Assembly (NCBI GenBank): GCA_963575745.1
Contig: CAUYUJ010008602.1
Span: 70,001 to 127,365 of the forward strand
Origin: Prorocentrum cordatum
Taxonomy: Eukaryota; Sar; Dinophyceae; Prorocentrales; Prorocentraceae
Direction of reading: 5' to 3'
DNA: 57,365 nt
The translations under genes were made by a program, and so were the position numbers. Shown here in pieces: positions 1 to 10,349 of the stretch. Within the stretch, counting starts at the first letter, position 1. Each line of letters starts with the position of its first letter. A model generated the notes under the pieces. It had not been told where the DNA came from and ran no database searches. It saw nothing but the letters and a program-made list of their open reading frames with translations.

Positions 1-235
1 TTTCTCATGCCGGATAGGCCTCACGGCCGGTTCCGCCGACCCTGGGGGGACCGGGCGGCCTCGGAACAGCCGCGAGGGAGCCAGGGAGCCCATTCGGACA
101 GGTCTACGATGATCCCAGGGCGGCCTGAAGATCAGCTCTGAGAGTCGAGAAGGGGCAAAAAACCGTGGAGCCTCCAGCTTAGTTGCCCTCGGCCCGTCCT
201 GCCGGTCGTGGACCAGAGGCCTCTTGATGCACGAC

Positions 236-372
236 GACGGTCTCTTGGGATGCCTCTCGGAGGCCTCCTGGAGGGCTCCTGGCCTCTCGGGGGCCTCCGC
301 GGGGCCTCCGCGGGGCCTCCTTGGCGCCGCTGGGGTATTTTTTCGGGGCCTCTTAGGGGCCTGCCGGCGGTC
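236..372 (+). repeat. Degenerate GGGGCCTCTTGG minisatellite
   Basis: Short imperfect units of the type GGGCCTCCTTGG/GGGGCCTCTTAGG run head to tail. The same unit recurs near 880-1130, 3130-3275, 4940-5045 and 57225-57365, and in reverse complement at 21000-21440. ORFs read through it are Gly/Leu/Pro-rich and show no domain. Confidence 0.6.
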
Positions 373-433
373 TCGGGGTCATCGCGGGGCGGGAGGCTCG
401 AAACCTCAGTTCCTGCCGCCCCTCTTGGACATC

Positions 434-625
434 TCGGGCTGGACGAAGGGGGGGGATGGGGAAAGGGGGGGTGACGAAATCTGCTGCATGCAGCTGGTTT
501 CGGCCCCACCGAGGGGCCCAATTCCTCAATACATGGCCGCCTCCGGCGACGGGAGGCGCCGGGAAAATCAGCTACGTGAGCTGATTCTCAAACACCCCCT
601 TTGCTATCCCCCCTTTCGCCCGGCC
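434..625. mobile_element. Foldback/MITE-like element, family D copy 1
   Basis: About 190 bp with ends that are inverted complements. The left end reads CGGGCTGGACGAAGGGGGGG and the right end closes with CCCCCTTTCGCCCGGCC. The interior carries ACGAAATCTGCTGCATGCAG and TACGTGAGCTGATTCTCAAA. A second copy at 25511-25707 matches along its whole length. There is no ORF of its own and no target duplication could be fixed. Confidence 0.75.
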
Positions 626-629
626 TCCT

Positions 630-850
630 GCTCCTCCTCCCCCTCCTCCTCCTCCTTCCTCCTCCTCCTCCCCTCCTCTTCCTCCTCCTCCTCCTCCTCC
701 TCTCCTCCTCCTCCTCCTCTCCTCTCTCCTCCTCCACACCTCCTCCTCCTCCTCCTCCTCCTCTCCTCTCCTCCTCCTCCTCCTCCTCCTCCTCCTCCTC
801 CTCCTCCTCCTCCTCCTCCTCCTCCTCCTCCTCCTCCTCCTCCTCCCCCC
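630..850. repeat. (TCC)n microsatellite tract
   Basis: Nearly pure TCC repeats with a few single-base interruptions. All long ORFs over this tract (poly-Pro, poly-Ser, poly-Leu; poly-Glu or poly-Gly on the other strand) are repeat translations and are not called genes. Confidence 0.95.
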
Positions 851-879
851 CTTTCGCCCGGCCCGAACATCTCGGGGCC

Positions 880-1130
880 CACGTGGGGCGTCTTGGAGGG
901 CCTCTTGGGCCCTCTTGGAGGCTCTTTTTGGGGCCGTGGGGGGCGCCTCGTGGCCGTCCTGCGGCGACCCTTTGAGACCGCGTGGGCCGTCTCGGAGAGA
1001 GCTGGAGGACGGAGCGGGCGAGAACGCCCAAACCCTTACAGCATCGGGGCATCAATGAAGCTTGCCTCGTAGAGCCCTCGTGGGGGTCCTCTCGGGGCCC
1101 TCGTGGGGCGTATTGGGGCCGTTTCGGGCG
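880..1130 (+). repeat. Degenerate GGGGCCTCTTGG minisatellite
   Basis: Same GGGCCTCTTGGGGC-type unit as at 236-372, here more diverged, with variants such as GGGGCCCTCGTGGGGCGT. Confidence 0.5.
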
Positions 1131-1920
1131 TCCTGGGCCGAGCTTGCCGAAAGAGGCCCGAACTGAGTTGAGGAGGGTGGGCGAACTTCGACGGGGGGCG
1201 AAGCCGCTCCTGGTCTGGGACGCATGTCACTCAAGAGGGCTGGGGGGGGGGTTTTCCTCGACTTGAGCACGACTTGGGACGATCTCCCTCAGGCAGGCGA
1301 ACCTGAGGAGGAGGGCCCCGGCTGGCCGCAGCGTGAGGGGGATAGAGCCTCGAGTGGGTGGAGGTGAAGCTCCTCCCTGGACCACCCCAGGACGAGCGCC
1401 TTGGGCACGATTAGTGGGGGGCGACAAGCGAGGGGGAAGGAAGGTGCCTTTCTCGGGTCCTGAAGGGATCGTTTTCTGCAGCCCTCGCTGTCCCCCTATT
1501 GATTGCCCCCTATCAGTTCGCGCCCAAGCGCCCCGTGATTCCCACCCCCGATGGTCACGTCGCCTTCCCCGCCGTTCGCCGCCCCCACAGCGGCGCCCTC
1601 AGAGCTCGTCTTTGGAGGCCTTCGCGGCGCAGGATTTGGCTCCGGCTTCTCCGCCTCCGCCTCCTTTGAGTCCTTGTCCTCCAGCGTCGCCGCCTAGGAT
1701 GCCCTCTCACACACGCCTACTGGGTCGTCGGATTTGGCGTTCCGTGTGGTCGCTACTTGAATGCATTCCGATAACTCCCCTCTGTCGGTTTCCTGGCACC
1801 CAGCACCCACCCACACCCATTGTTCCAGTGCGCCTTTACAGGGTAATTGCTGCACTATTGGACCGCATCCTCCCTTCCGCGTTGCCTTTCTTGCTTGCCT
1901 GTCCTCTCCTCTTACGTCCT
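1131..1920. other. Intergenic, nothing identified
   Basis: GC-rich unique-looking sequence. Open frames here show no motif, leader or repeat relationship that I recognise. Confidence 0.4.
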
Positions 1921-1924
1921 CGGC

Positions 1925-1990
1925 CCCTCCTCCTCCTCCTCCTCCTCCTCCTCCTCCTCCTCCTTCTCCTTCTCCTCCTCCTCCTCTTCT
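1925..1990. repeat. (TCC)n microsatellite tract
   Basis: TCC repeats with TTC variants; ORFs over it are low complexity. Confidence 0.9.
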
Positions 1991-2960
1991 TATCAATATG
2001 TTCCTTGTTGTTCTAGCATCCGGCCTCGTGAGAGAGGAGGGGGAAGGAGGGGGTAGGAGGGCGAAAGACGATGAGGAGGATGACGGGTGGAGGAGTAGGA
2101 CTCCTACGCCTATCCCATATCCATTCCCTATGCTGGACCTCCGTGCTCTTTGTCCCCTCCAACAAGCGACCTCGCCTCGCATGCAATGGACGAGGGGCGG
2201 GCCATCAGTGGGAGGGGGGGGCACTAGCAGAAAGGGAGCAACGAGTGGGCCAACGATCCTCCAATAATGAAGCTCCGGATCCTCAGGTCGGTCCTTCCGC
2301 CTCTGCCGCGGTCAAGGAACCCGCACGACCTCTGTCAGAAGCTCTTGGGCTAGTTGATCGGAGAGCGCCGTTCCACAGTACTGATCACATCAGTCTGGAA
2401 CCCACGGTCACGAGGTCAAGATGAGATCCTTTCTCAGTCGGTCGAATCACCACGCGAGTTACGCTTGCGCAGTGTAGTTTGACAATGGGAGCGAGCGCGC
2501 ATATTGCAATACTTTTGGTGAGGGGATGCGCGGGGCAGATTGGTGGTGCAAAGCGGTGAGATCCCAAAACTTTTCAATGGTGGTGATTCGAGAGCAGCTA
2601 ATGGAGCGACTGGTGAGTATCTAGCGGGTGCGATGAGTTAGCCAGTAGCTCGTAAGGCTGTTGGTGAGACGCTGGTGGGGACGATCAGCGAGCACGCTGG
2701 CGGGAAGCCGCTGGTGGGGAGACAGGCGAGAGCCTCCGGGGAGTAGAGCGCATGCCCCAGCCCCGCCCCTTTTGCTCGCCTCCGACCTCCTGCGTGGCAG
2801 CCGCCGGCCTCCTCCTTCCTCCCCCGGCCCCTCCTGCCCCGGCTCCTCCGTCACCAGCTTCCCGAAAGGCGCCGCGGGGGGAGGGGGCGGCGGCGGGGCA
2901 GGGAAGGGGCGGGGGCACCGGAAGGCGAGTCGGAAGCAGGGGCAGGGGGTGGGCGTGCGG
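1991..2960. other. Intergenic, nothing identified
   Basis: Mixed-composition sequence with G/C-rich patches around 2200 and 2760-2960. No domain, spliced leader or clear repeat seen. Confidence 0.4.
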
Positions 2961-2964
2961 CAGT

Positions 2965-3100
2965 CAGGAGGGAGAAAATAGCACACAGACACAATTTAAT
3001 CGTCGATTCCCGAGAAAATATGGGAAAATATGGGAAGTGGGGGGGGGAGACGAAAACCCCAGAATTATTGGAAAATATGGGGAATATGTTTTATTGAATC
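2965..3100 (+). repeat. Interspersed repeat, AAATATGGG family copy 1
   Basis: Starts with GCACACAGACACAATTTAAT, then repeats of AAAATATGGGAAAATATGGG, then a G run and GACGAAAACCCCAGAATTATT. Copies at 17868-18000 and 45428-45600 share the same order of blocks. Non-coding. Confidence 0.7.
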
Positions 3101-3124
3101 GCTTCGCTCATTCCGCCGGCCCTC

Positions 3125-3275
3125 GAGCGCTCTATGGGGCATTTTTGAAGCCTCTTGAGGGCCTCTTTGGGGCCTCCTCGGGGCCTCTTGGGGGCCGTTT
3201 GGGGGTCTCTTGGGGCTCCTTGGCGGCGTCTTGGGGCCCCCTTGGGCCTCTTGGAGGGCTCTTGGGGCGGGGTAG
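3125..3275 (+). repeat. Degenerate GGGGCCTCTTGG minisatellite
   Basis: Well-preserved run of GGGGCCTCTTGGGGGC-like units of roughly 12-15 bp. Confidence 0.65.
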
Positions 3276-3671
3276 TCGAGTGCACCCCCTCGGAGGCCAC
3301 GATCCTCGTGAGGGGTGTCGAAAACAGGCCCTCAAAACCATCTCTGAGTAGACCTGCTCGGGCTGCGGTCGGGATACTCTTCGCCGGGGGAGCCCCAGGG
3401 GCCGCCCCGCGCGCGCGAACTAGAAATACTGTTGGCCCGCCTCTGGCCCGTTGGGCTGGCCTGTTGGCCCGCTTCTGGCCCAGAGAGCTTAGCACGCCTC
3501 TGGCCCGTTGGGCTGGCGAATTTGCGTGTATCTATTCGTGTGTCCTGGGGCCCCCTCAGGCAGGGCGGCGGGGCCAGGGAGGGATGGCGGGGCCACACGC
3601 CTGCAGCCTGCAGCGCCAGCCTTCGGGCGAGAAATCGGGGCTTCCCAGCGGGGGTCCGAACAGGAGGGACT

Positions 3672-3925
3672 GCTCCTCCTCCTCCTCCTCCTCCTCCTCC
3701 TCCTCCTCCTCCTCCTCCTCCTCCTCCTCCTCCTCCTCCCTCCAACCTCCTCCCTCCACCCTCCGCCCTCCACCCTCCACCCTCCACCCTCCACCCTCCA
3801 CCCTCCACCCTCCTCCTCCTCCTCCGCCTCCTCCTCCTCCACCTCCTCCTCCACAACCTCCTCCTCCTCCGCCTCCTCCTCCTCCTCCTCCTCCTCCTCC
3901 TCCTCTCCACCTCTCCTCCTCCTCC
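3672..3925. repeat. (TCC)n and (CCACCCT)n tracts
   Basis: Pure TCC to about 3740, then a 7-bp CCACCCT run (about 3760-3815), then TCC with CCG and ACC variants. Overlapping poly-Ser/Pro/Glu ORFs are artefacts. Confidence 0.95.
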
Positions 3926-3939
3926 CCCCCCCCCGGGGG

Positions 3940-4117
3940 GTCCGAGCAGGTGGGGTCGGAGGGTCGCGCCGCCTCACCGATGCATCGGCGGCGCGGCTCG
4001 GTGAGGGGCCCGACTTTCTGCACACCGATGGCGCCGATGCATCGCCGACGTCGCCGATGCACGGGCGATGCATCGGCGACATGGCGCGATTCTCCGACCC
4101 CCTCTACTCGGATTCGA
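3940..4117. mobile_element. Foldback/MITE-like element, family C copy 1
   Basis: Long terminal inverted repeat of about 50 bp with core GGGGTCGGAG plus GTCGCGCC and CCGATGCATCGGCG on the left, and the complement (CGATGCATCGGCGAC to TCTCCGACCCC) on the right. The interior holds extra palindromes based on CGCCGATGCATCGGCG. A second copy is at 28250-28405. Confidence 0.8.
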
Positions 4118-4719
4118 TGTGGGAGGCCTCAGATAAGGAGGTGTGGTGGGGGGGATGGGATGGGTGCAGCCTCCAGTTTGCGACTGGCGTCGGATCTAAG
4201 ATAGAGACCGATCTATATATCTTTATAGTTATGCACGTATTAATAGACGTTGTCAAAAACGCACATGTATACAGATGTACATATATATAGATACACATGT
4301 GTGTGCGTCCGTCTTGGTCCCCCCTTCTGTCGGTCCCCGCGATCTGGCCGTTCGGCCCCACTACCCGATCTTTTTTTGTCTCGATCTCATTATTTCTTCA
4401 TCAATCGACCCCTATCGGCTTCACCTCCTGTTTACAGATGGGACCACCAATGGACGACCGCGGGACAGCCGTGGGACCACTGCGGGACACCCCCAGGACA
4501 ACCACGATGCAACCCACGGGAAGACGTCTTGATCGCGCCACCCCCCACCCCCCCACTCGCCGCGGGCAGGGCCCCTGACGCCCGCCGAGATATGATGTGT
4601 ACATGCTTCCCTGGTTAAGTCGGGGCCAGGACTGCGTAGACACCGCACCAGAGCCCAGGATGGGCCTGGCCAGGGCCAGTGGATGTGCATGGGCTCAACG
4701 AAGAAAAAAACGCCATGCA
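4118..4719. other. Intergenic, partly AT-rich
   Basis: Contains an AT-rich stretch near 4195-4300 (TATATATC and ACATATATATAG blocks), otherwise no recognised feature. Confidence 0.4.
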
Positions 4720-4869
4720 CATAAACTTTTGGCGCTCCGCGCGGATTTCTTGGATCCGCGCTGGGCCTCCACGGCGGCGCCTCTGGCGCCGCCCCTGGCG
4801 CGCTCCGCGCGCCAGGGAGGGGGTCTAGCGCAGGTCCAAGAAATCCGCGCGGAGCGCCAAACGTTTATG
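4720..4869. mobile_element. Foldback/MITE-like element, family B copy 1 (best preserved)
   Basis: 150 bp with 42-bp terminal inverted repeats that match at 39 of 42 positions by eye. Left end CATAAACTTTTGGCGCTCCG; right end closes GGAGCGCCAAACGTTTATG. The loop is itself palindromic (GGCGCCTCTGGCGCC and GGCGCGCTCCGCGCGCC). Relatives at 5785-5942 and 44948-45085 are more diverged. Confidence 0.85.
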
Positions 4870-4929
4870 TTGCGAAGGCCTTACGGCCGGTGCCACCGAC
4901 CCCGCATGGCGGCGACGACCACGGCCACG

Positions 4930-5050
4930 ACGACGAAGCCCTCGGGGGCCGCCTGGGGGCGGTTTGGCGGCCCCTTGGGGAGCTCTTGGGGGGCCGCGTG
5001 GCGCTTGGGAGCCTCGTGGGGGCCTCTTGGGGCCTTTCCTCCTTCTTCCG
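4930..5050 (+). repeat. Degenerate GGGGCCTCTTGG minisatellite
   Basis: Units such as GGGGCCTCTTGGGGCC and GGGGAGCTCTTGGGGGGCC; another occurrence of the window-wide minisatellite. Confidence 0.55.
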
Positions 5051-5179
5051 TGGACCTCGCCGTCCAATGGTGGGCCAGGCCTGCCGCCCGCCGTGCGGAG
5101 GCCGCGGCGCTCCTCCTACCCGGCCCTCCCGTCGGGGCAGGTCTCGTGCCCCGGATACACTCTCTTGGTGGCCCACGCA

Positions 5180-5545
5180 GGCCGAGGAGGAGGAGGAGGA
5201 GGAGGAGGAGGAGGAGGAGGAGGGCAAGGAGGGCAAGGAGGAGGAGGAGGAGGAGGAGGGCGAGGTGGGCGAGGAGGGCGGGGAGGAGGAGGAGAGGATA
5301 AGGAGGAGGATGAGGAGGAAGGGAGTTGAGTTAGTAGGGTAGGATAAGAAGGGCCAGGATACACGAGTAGGGCGTGGCGTCGTAGGATGGACGCTGAAGG
5401 ACGAAGCTGGTCGTAGTGTGTAGGGGGAGGGCAGGGAGGACGAGGGGGACGGGGAGGGCGAGGAGGACGAGGAGGACGAGAAGGAGGATTGGGAGGACGA
5501 GGAGTAGGAGGACGAGGAGGACGAGTCGGGCGAGGAAGACGAGAA
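5180..5545. repeat. (GGA)n and GGACGAGG tracts
   Basis: GGA microsatellite to about 5330, then a GGACGAGG/GGAGGACGAG-type run at 5440-5545. ORFs through it are poly-Gly/Arg/Glu artefacts. Confidence 0.9.
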
Positions 5546-5784
5546 AGACTTACAGGAACCACGCCGGGAGGGAACACAGCAGATATGTGTCGGAGGCCTG
5601 GGCCCTCTCTCGCCGCCGGCCGGCCGAGGTGCGTGCAGCGGCTGCGGGGCGACTCCCTGCTGAACAGCAGCGCGTGGTGGCACTTCGAGGCGCGCGGCAG
5701 CACCAGCAAGAAGGCGCGCCTCGCCCGCCGCCGCCCTCGGGCCCGTCGGGGCGCCTCGGATCGACGAGCAACAAGCTGCGGAAA

Positions 5785-5942
5785 CATGAACGGTGGGCGC
5801 TCCGCGCGGCTGCCTTGGATCTGCCCTGGGCCCCCCTGGCGGCGTCTCCGGCGCCGCCCCTGGCGCGCGGAGCGCGCCAGGGAAGGGGGCCGAGTGCAGA
5901 TCCAAGACATCCGCGAGGACCGTCGCAGGTTTATCTTTATGC
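5785..5942. mobile_element. Foldback/MITE-like element, family B copy 2
   Basis: Begins CATGAACGGTGGGCGCTCCG, carries the same palindromic GGCGCCGCCCCTGGCGCGC core, and ends with GATCCAAGACATCCGCG and TTTATCTTTATG. TIRs are diverged relative to 4720-4869 but the block order is identical. Confidence 0.7.
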
Positions 5943-6660
5943 CGTTTGGTGTTTTTCTATCGGAGGGGCTCGCTGCGCACCCCGCGCCGTTTGGTCCTCG
6001 TCCTCTCTGGGGCGCCCGGGGCCCTCGCAGCAGCCAGTCCAGCTGGAGAGCTGCCGCAGAAAGCATGGCACCTGCAAGCCCGGACCCTGCAAGCCAGGCT
6101 CTGGAAGTTCCAGCTGGAGGGCGGAGACTGGAGAGTGCTTCGGTCCACGGCTGCAGTGTTCGCGGGCGCGCCAAAGTCAGAGTTGCGGCTGCAGCGTTTG
6201 CGGGCGCGCCAAAGCCAGAGCTCTGGTTCATCAGAGGCCCCACTTGCGGGGCCTTGAAGAGGGATTCGGGATGACATTTATCGGGTTGGGGGATAGGGTT
6301 AGGAGAAATGAGGACATCATTACCCGTAGGCGGTCGAAGGTATCGTGCATTGCATCCGAATGCTATTGCTCATACCCTTCATCCTCTCAACCCCTTCCTC
6401 CCAACACGAGAATTATTCCCCTCAGAGATGGGGTCCGGGTCTCTGGCCGTGATGTCTTGCGATGCTGTTTTTCTTTGTGCTGCGTCGGATCCCAGTGGAG
6501 GGGGATCGAGGCTCGAGGCTAGAGGGTCAATCAGGGGCAACGCTCGGGGGGGAGATTGGCCCAGGGTGGAACGCATCGATCCACAATCACCCACGGATCG
6601 TCGATAAGGGCCCGATAGCCCCACCCCGCCCAGGCACCTGCGGGTTCGCCATCGGGGGCC
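5943..6660. other. Intergenic with a short tandem duplication
   Basis: A segment around 6150-6225 is a tandem duplication of about 36 bp (shared core GCGGGCGCGCCAAAG). Nothing else recognised. Confidence 0.4.
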
Positions 6661-6841
6661 TTACGGTAAACCCGCATAGTTTGGATGGGCAACCTTCCCA
6701 AGGGTACCCTTGCATCCTTGCCTCCTCGGCCCATCTCTGGCCGCTTTCGCTGGCCGCGCCCCGCCCCCAAAGCGTCGACGTGACCTTCCATGGCCCTTGC
6801 ATCCTTACCGCGCATCCTTATCATACGGGTTGACCGTATCG
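6661..6841. mobile_element. Foldback/MITE-like element, family G copy 1
   Basis: Left end TTACGGTAAACCCGCATAGT, right end CATACGGGTTGACCGTAT, imperfect inverted complements of about 30 bp. Inside lie GGGCAACCTTCCCAAGGGTA and GGCCCTTGCATCCTTACCG. A second copy at 27413-27600 matches along the length. Confidence 0.75.
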
Positions 6842-6912
6842 CCGAACTATTGGCGATGTATCGCCGATGCCATATCGCCGAACTATTGGCGATGTATCGC
6901 CGATGCCAGGCT
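6826..6912 (+). repeat. Tandem duplication, ~43-bp unit x2
   Basis: ATCGCCGAACTATTGGCGAT followed by GTATCGCCGATGCC occurs twice in succession. Each unit contains its own GGCGAT/ATCGCC palindromes. Confidence 0.8.
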
Positions 6913-7044
6913 GATGATTCCCCCTCTGGGCTGGTCACACACACACACACAACACCCAACGTTTTGCCCCTCCGTCGATCCTTTTCTCTTTTTGGCTTCC
7001 GCGCTGCCTTCGGGCCAGAGCGCCGAGCTCGCGGATGGTGGCGG

Positions 7045-7142
7045 GAGTGCAGAGGGCCCTCCTCCCTCCTCCCTCCTCCCTCCTCCCTCCTCCCTCCCCC
7101 CTCCTCCCTCCTCCCTCCCTCCTCCCTCCGCCCTCCTCCCTC
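7045..7142. repeat. (CCTCCCT)n minisatellite
   Basis: Tandem TCCTCCC units of about 7 bp. Overlapping Pro/Ser/Leu ORFs are not genes. Confidence 0.9.
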
Positions 7143-7326
7143 GATCAGCTCCCGAGGCCTCCCCGCTCGCCGTCCCCCTGCGCGGGGCTCTCCGCCCGCC
7201 GCGGGGCCCTCTTCTGCGAGGCCGCGGCCTCCTCTCTGGCGAGCGCCCTGGCGAGCGCCCTGGGCGAGCGCCCCCCGGGAGCGGCCCATGCCCAGCTCGG
7301 CGCTCGGATCCCAGTCGCCCATCCTC

Positions 7327-7516
7327 GTGGAGGACGAGCAGTGGAGAGGAAGCCTGCTGCCAAGTAATTCCCAGATGTCTGAAACATGTTTCAAGCATGG
7401 TCGAAATGTGTAAAGACGTGTTGGAAACATGTTTAGAACATGTCTTGCACATTTTTAACACACTTTGAATTCAATGATAGGATTGTTTGGGTGTCCATTG
7501 TCATGGCATCCACAAG
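7327..7516 (+). repeat. Interspersed repeat, AACATGTTT family copy 1
   Basis: About 190 bp beginning GTGGAGGACGAGCAGTGGAG, with repeated AACATGTTT palindromes in the middle, ending GGGTGTCCATTGTCATGGCA. Four copies lie in the window (also 35755-35950, 40580-40770, 40957-41155), all in the same orientation and with the same ends. No TIR was seen, so it could be a SINE-like or satellite-derived unit; no pol III boxes were confirmed. Confidence 0.8.
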
Positions 7517-7519
7517 TCT

Positions 7520-7772
7520 ATCCTCGACCCCCTCGACCTTCGAAGGCTCAGTCCTCGACCCTCGATCCTCGGGCCTCGGTCGTCGATGCTCGAGTCCTCG
7601 AGTTCTTCGCTCCTCGGTCCTCGAATCTCGCCCCCCTCGAGCCTCGAATCTCGGTTGTCGATCCTCGATCCTCGAATCGCAGTCGTCGATCCTCGATCCT
7701 CCTCCTCCTCGAGTCCTCGATCCTCGACCCTCGACCTCGAGTCTGAGTCGGCGATCCTCGATCCTCGGAATC
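7520..7772 (+). repeat. (CCTCGATC)n-type minisatellite
   Basis: Imperfect 7-9 bp units of the form CTCGATCC/CTCGAATC repeated across about 250 bp. Ser/Arg-rich ORFs on both strands arise from it. Confidence 0.85.
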
Positions 7773-8106
7773 TCGTCCGACGGCGGCCCGCCGAAGGCCT
7801 GCAACGACCGGGTGCAGAGCTTCGACGCGCAGTGCGTCGACGGCAGGGCGTCGATGCTGTGGGTCGTCGGCAAGGCCCTGCGGCGGGGGAGCGAGCGCGG
7901 AACGGAGCAGCTCGGTGCGGAGCGCCAGAGGAGCACACATTGTTCCTTTCTAAGTATTCGAGAGTGCTTTGATTTTTTGGGGGGCCAAGATCCTTCCATT
8001 CCTAAGTGTTCTATCCTGGGCCTCTTCCGGGCCACCAGGGGGTCAGGAACAAGCACAAACGAGCACAATCAGGAATGAGCACGATTAGAAATGAACGACG
8101 TGTAAG
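7773..8106. other. Intergenic, nothing identified
   Basis: Unique-looking sequence with no recognised motif. It ends in GAGCACAAT repeats just upstream of the next element. Confidence 0.4.
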
Positions 8107-8266
8107 GTTTAGCCGGGCATGTCCCTCAACATGAAGGAGTACTCAAGAACGCTCAAAAAATATGGGGACGATTTTTCTTGGCCTCATGACTATGTGGGAG
8201 CGTTTTTCACTTATTTTCATGTTTCTTCCAACATTCGTCTGTAGGCGGACATGCCCGACCTAAGAC
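8107..8266. mobile_element. MITE-like element, family A copy 1 (diverged)
   Basis: Left end TTAGCCGGGCATGTCCCTCA; right end GTAGGCGGACATGCCCGACC is its inverted complement. The CTCAAAAAATATGGGGACGA block corresponds to the GTCAAAAAATAGTCTGGGGA block of the other six copies. Confidence 0.75.
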
Positions 8267-8471
8267 AAGGTGCAGACACCGCGAACCTTGCCTCGGTTTC
8301 GCCTCTTGGAGTGCCTCCTGGGAGGCCCTCGCCACTGCCGCTGTGTTTGCCTCGAGGGCTCGCGTCGCAGCGCACCAGGGAGAGGTCCCGGAGAGCAGCC
8401 TGGTGCGGGCAGCGCCAGAGGAGCCAGGGCCCAGGCCCGCCCCGGGCGTCGTGGCAGCACTCACGACGGAT

Positions 8472-8885
8472 GACAATCGGGAGCCTTGAGACGGGGGTCA
8501 ATTTCGATTCCTCCGATTCGATTCGATTCGATTTCGATGATTTCCGATTCCGATTCGATCCGATTTCGGATTCCGATTTTGGCTCAGATTTCCTAACGAA
8601 GGCCGACTAGGCTGCCGATTTCCGCCGATTCGACTTTTCCCGACTCGGCTGCCGATTTCCGCCGATCCGATTCATTTCGATCGCCGATCCGACTTGTCGA
8701 TTCGATTCTGGGCTCTCCTGAGACGGGGGTCAATGCACACGGGGGTCAGCCAGGGCGCCGGATCTTGCAGGATCCTGCAGGGCCAGGGTCGCATCGACGC
8801 GGGTTTGGGCGCAGGATCCTGCAGGATCCTGCAGGATCCTGCAACGCCTGACTGACCCGGGTTTGGACTGACCCGGGTCAGCAGA
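8472..8885. repeat. (GATTC)n tract flanked by a palindromic repeat unit
   Basis: GATTC/GATTTC pentamer-hexamer array at about 8505-8710. Next to it is a unit with GAGACGGGGGTCAA, tandem CAGGATCCTG palindromes (8760-8840) and GACCCGGGTC palindromes (8855-8880). The palindromic part recurs at 36055-36300 in the same order. Confidence 0.8.
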
Positions 8886-10050
8886 TCCCCGAGATGAGTT
8901 CTGCCATTGCACGAATTTGGGGGCCGTCGCGGGGCCCCGGGGCCGCAAAAAAATGGGACGGCTCAGGATGACGCGCGCGTCCATGCTGCAAACAAATCAT
9001 GACGTCGGGGGTCTGGGGAGGGAGGGATGAGCACCGCGGTTTGCAAAACAGGTGCCGGTCCTCGAGAGGTGTCCAAGCGGGACAGAACCCTGGGCCATCG
9101 GTTCCACCCATCCAAGCAAGGTTCGTTGCCTTTCGGCCAAGGCGAGCGAAAGCCGTATCGAAACTCTGCCAACTTTTGCGGGCCACGGCACGGAATTTAC
9201 ACATTGAAATCGGGTCGGGGGCGCAGGATGCCTGAGAATGCAAACATTGAAATCGGGGGTGCGGCGTGTGTGGCGTCGCTCTCATTTTGTTTGATGCTGT
9301 TTTGTTGTCCGCAGGGTAAGCTAGATTGCATTTGTTGGGTGCTCCTTGTTGCTCTGAAGCACTAGAAGGAGTACGAGGAGGGTGGCCGCAGGCAGTCTGG
9401 GAGGCAGAATGCGCACGCTGGCCAGCCGCTGCCCTCTTCCCGTCTTCCTCCTCCTTCTCTCTCATCTTGGCTCAGGCGTCGTCCCACTGTTTTAGTAGCA
9501 GCGCGGTTGAATTCGCTATGCTCTCTGATGTCTGAGCTGTGTGCGGCTTGTCGAAGCACGCGTTCTATAGAAAAACAAGGCTCAGAGAAGACGGGAGTTC
9601 AGTGGCACGGTTTTCTCCAGCAGGAGGAGGAGGAGGAAGAGGAGGAGGAGGAGGAGGGGGAGGAGGCGGAGGAGGAGAAGGAGGAGGAGGCTTGAAAAGC
9701 CGCCGGTGGACGACATGCCGTCGGAGATCTGGGCATCAGAGCCGCAGGAGGCCCGGAGAGCCCAGCCGCTTCGCGCGAGAGCCGCACGTCGGCGGCGCGG
9801 AGCCGGGCGCTGCCGAGCCGAAACCCACGGTGTCCCCGCGCGGCGGCGAGAGGGTGTGTGTGGCGTGCAGACTCGAGGGGCAGCGTCGAGTCGAGAAGAC
9901 GTGCACTTCGCTCTGGGCAGCGGGCCCTTCTCGTATGGAGGCGTGGGTAAAGGAATGCGCTCAGTATGTTGCAGACCCTGGAGGATTGCTTGATTATCCG
10001 ATGGGGGCAGCGGTGAAATCCATGAAAGCGCGCCACCGGATCACTCTGTA
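8886..10050. other. Intergenic with a short GGA tract
   Basis: No recognised gene. A GGA microsatellite occupies about 9622-9692. Confidence 0.4.
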
Positions 10051-10059
10051 GTTGAAAAG

Positions 10060-10345
10060 GGGGGATGTGCTCGCAGAACTCCCCTCCCCCCTTTAAAGGG
10101 GGGGGGGAGATTTTCGACCCCCCCCCCTCCCTTCCGCCCTTAAGGGGCGGGGGGGGGTCCGAACCCCCTCTTCCCCCCCTTCCCTTGAAGGTGTTGAGGG
10201 GGGTCCAGACCCCCCCCCCCTTCCCCCCTTGGCGCTGGAAGCGGCGGGGGGGGGGTTCGAACCTCCCCCCCCCTCCCCCCCTTTGCGCCGAACAGGGGAC
10301 CGGGGAGGGGGCCTCCCCTGCAAGGGGGGCGGTCTGGCTGGCCTC
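10060..10345. repeat. Array of G/C-run palindromes
   Basis: Successive C8-10 and G8-10 runs joined by TTTAAA, TTCGAA, TCCGAA and TCCAGA cores, so each unit folds on itself. A related GGTTCGAACC unit is at 12085-12110. It borders the GTAGTGA array. Confidence 0.8.
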
Positions 10346-10349
10346 GGGA

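Noticed and set aside
224-1072. 282-codon ORF and its antisense partners
   Set aside because: Mostly poly-Pro/Ser/Glu from the TCC tract; the ends fall in a foldback element and minisatellite.
3155-4290. Several 190-350-codon ORFs on both strands
   Set aside because: Translations of TCC and CCACCCT arrays in different frames; no domain.
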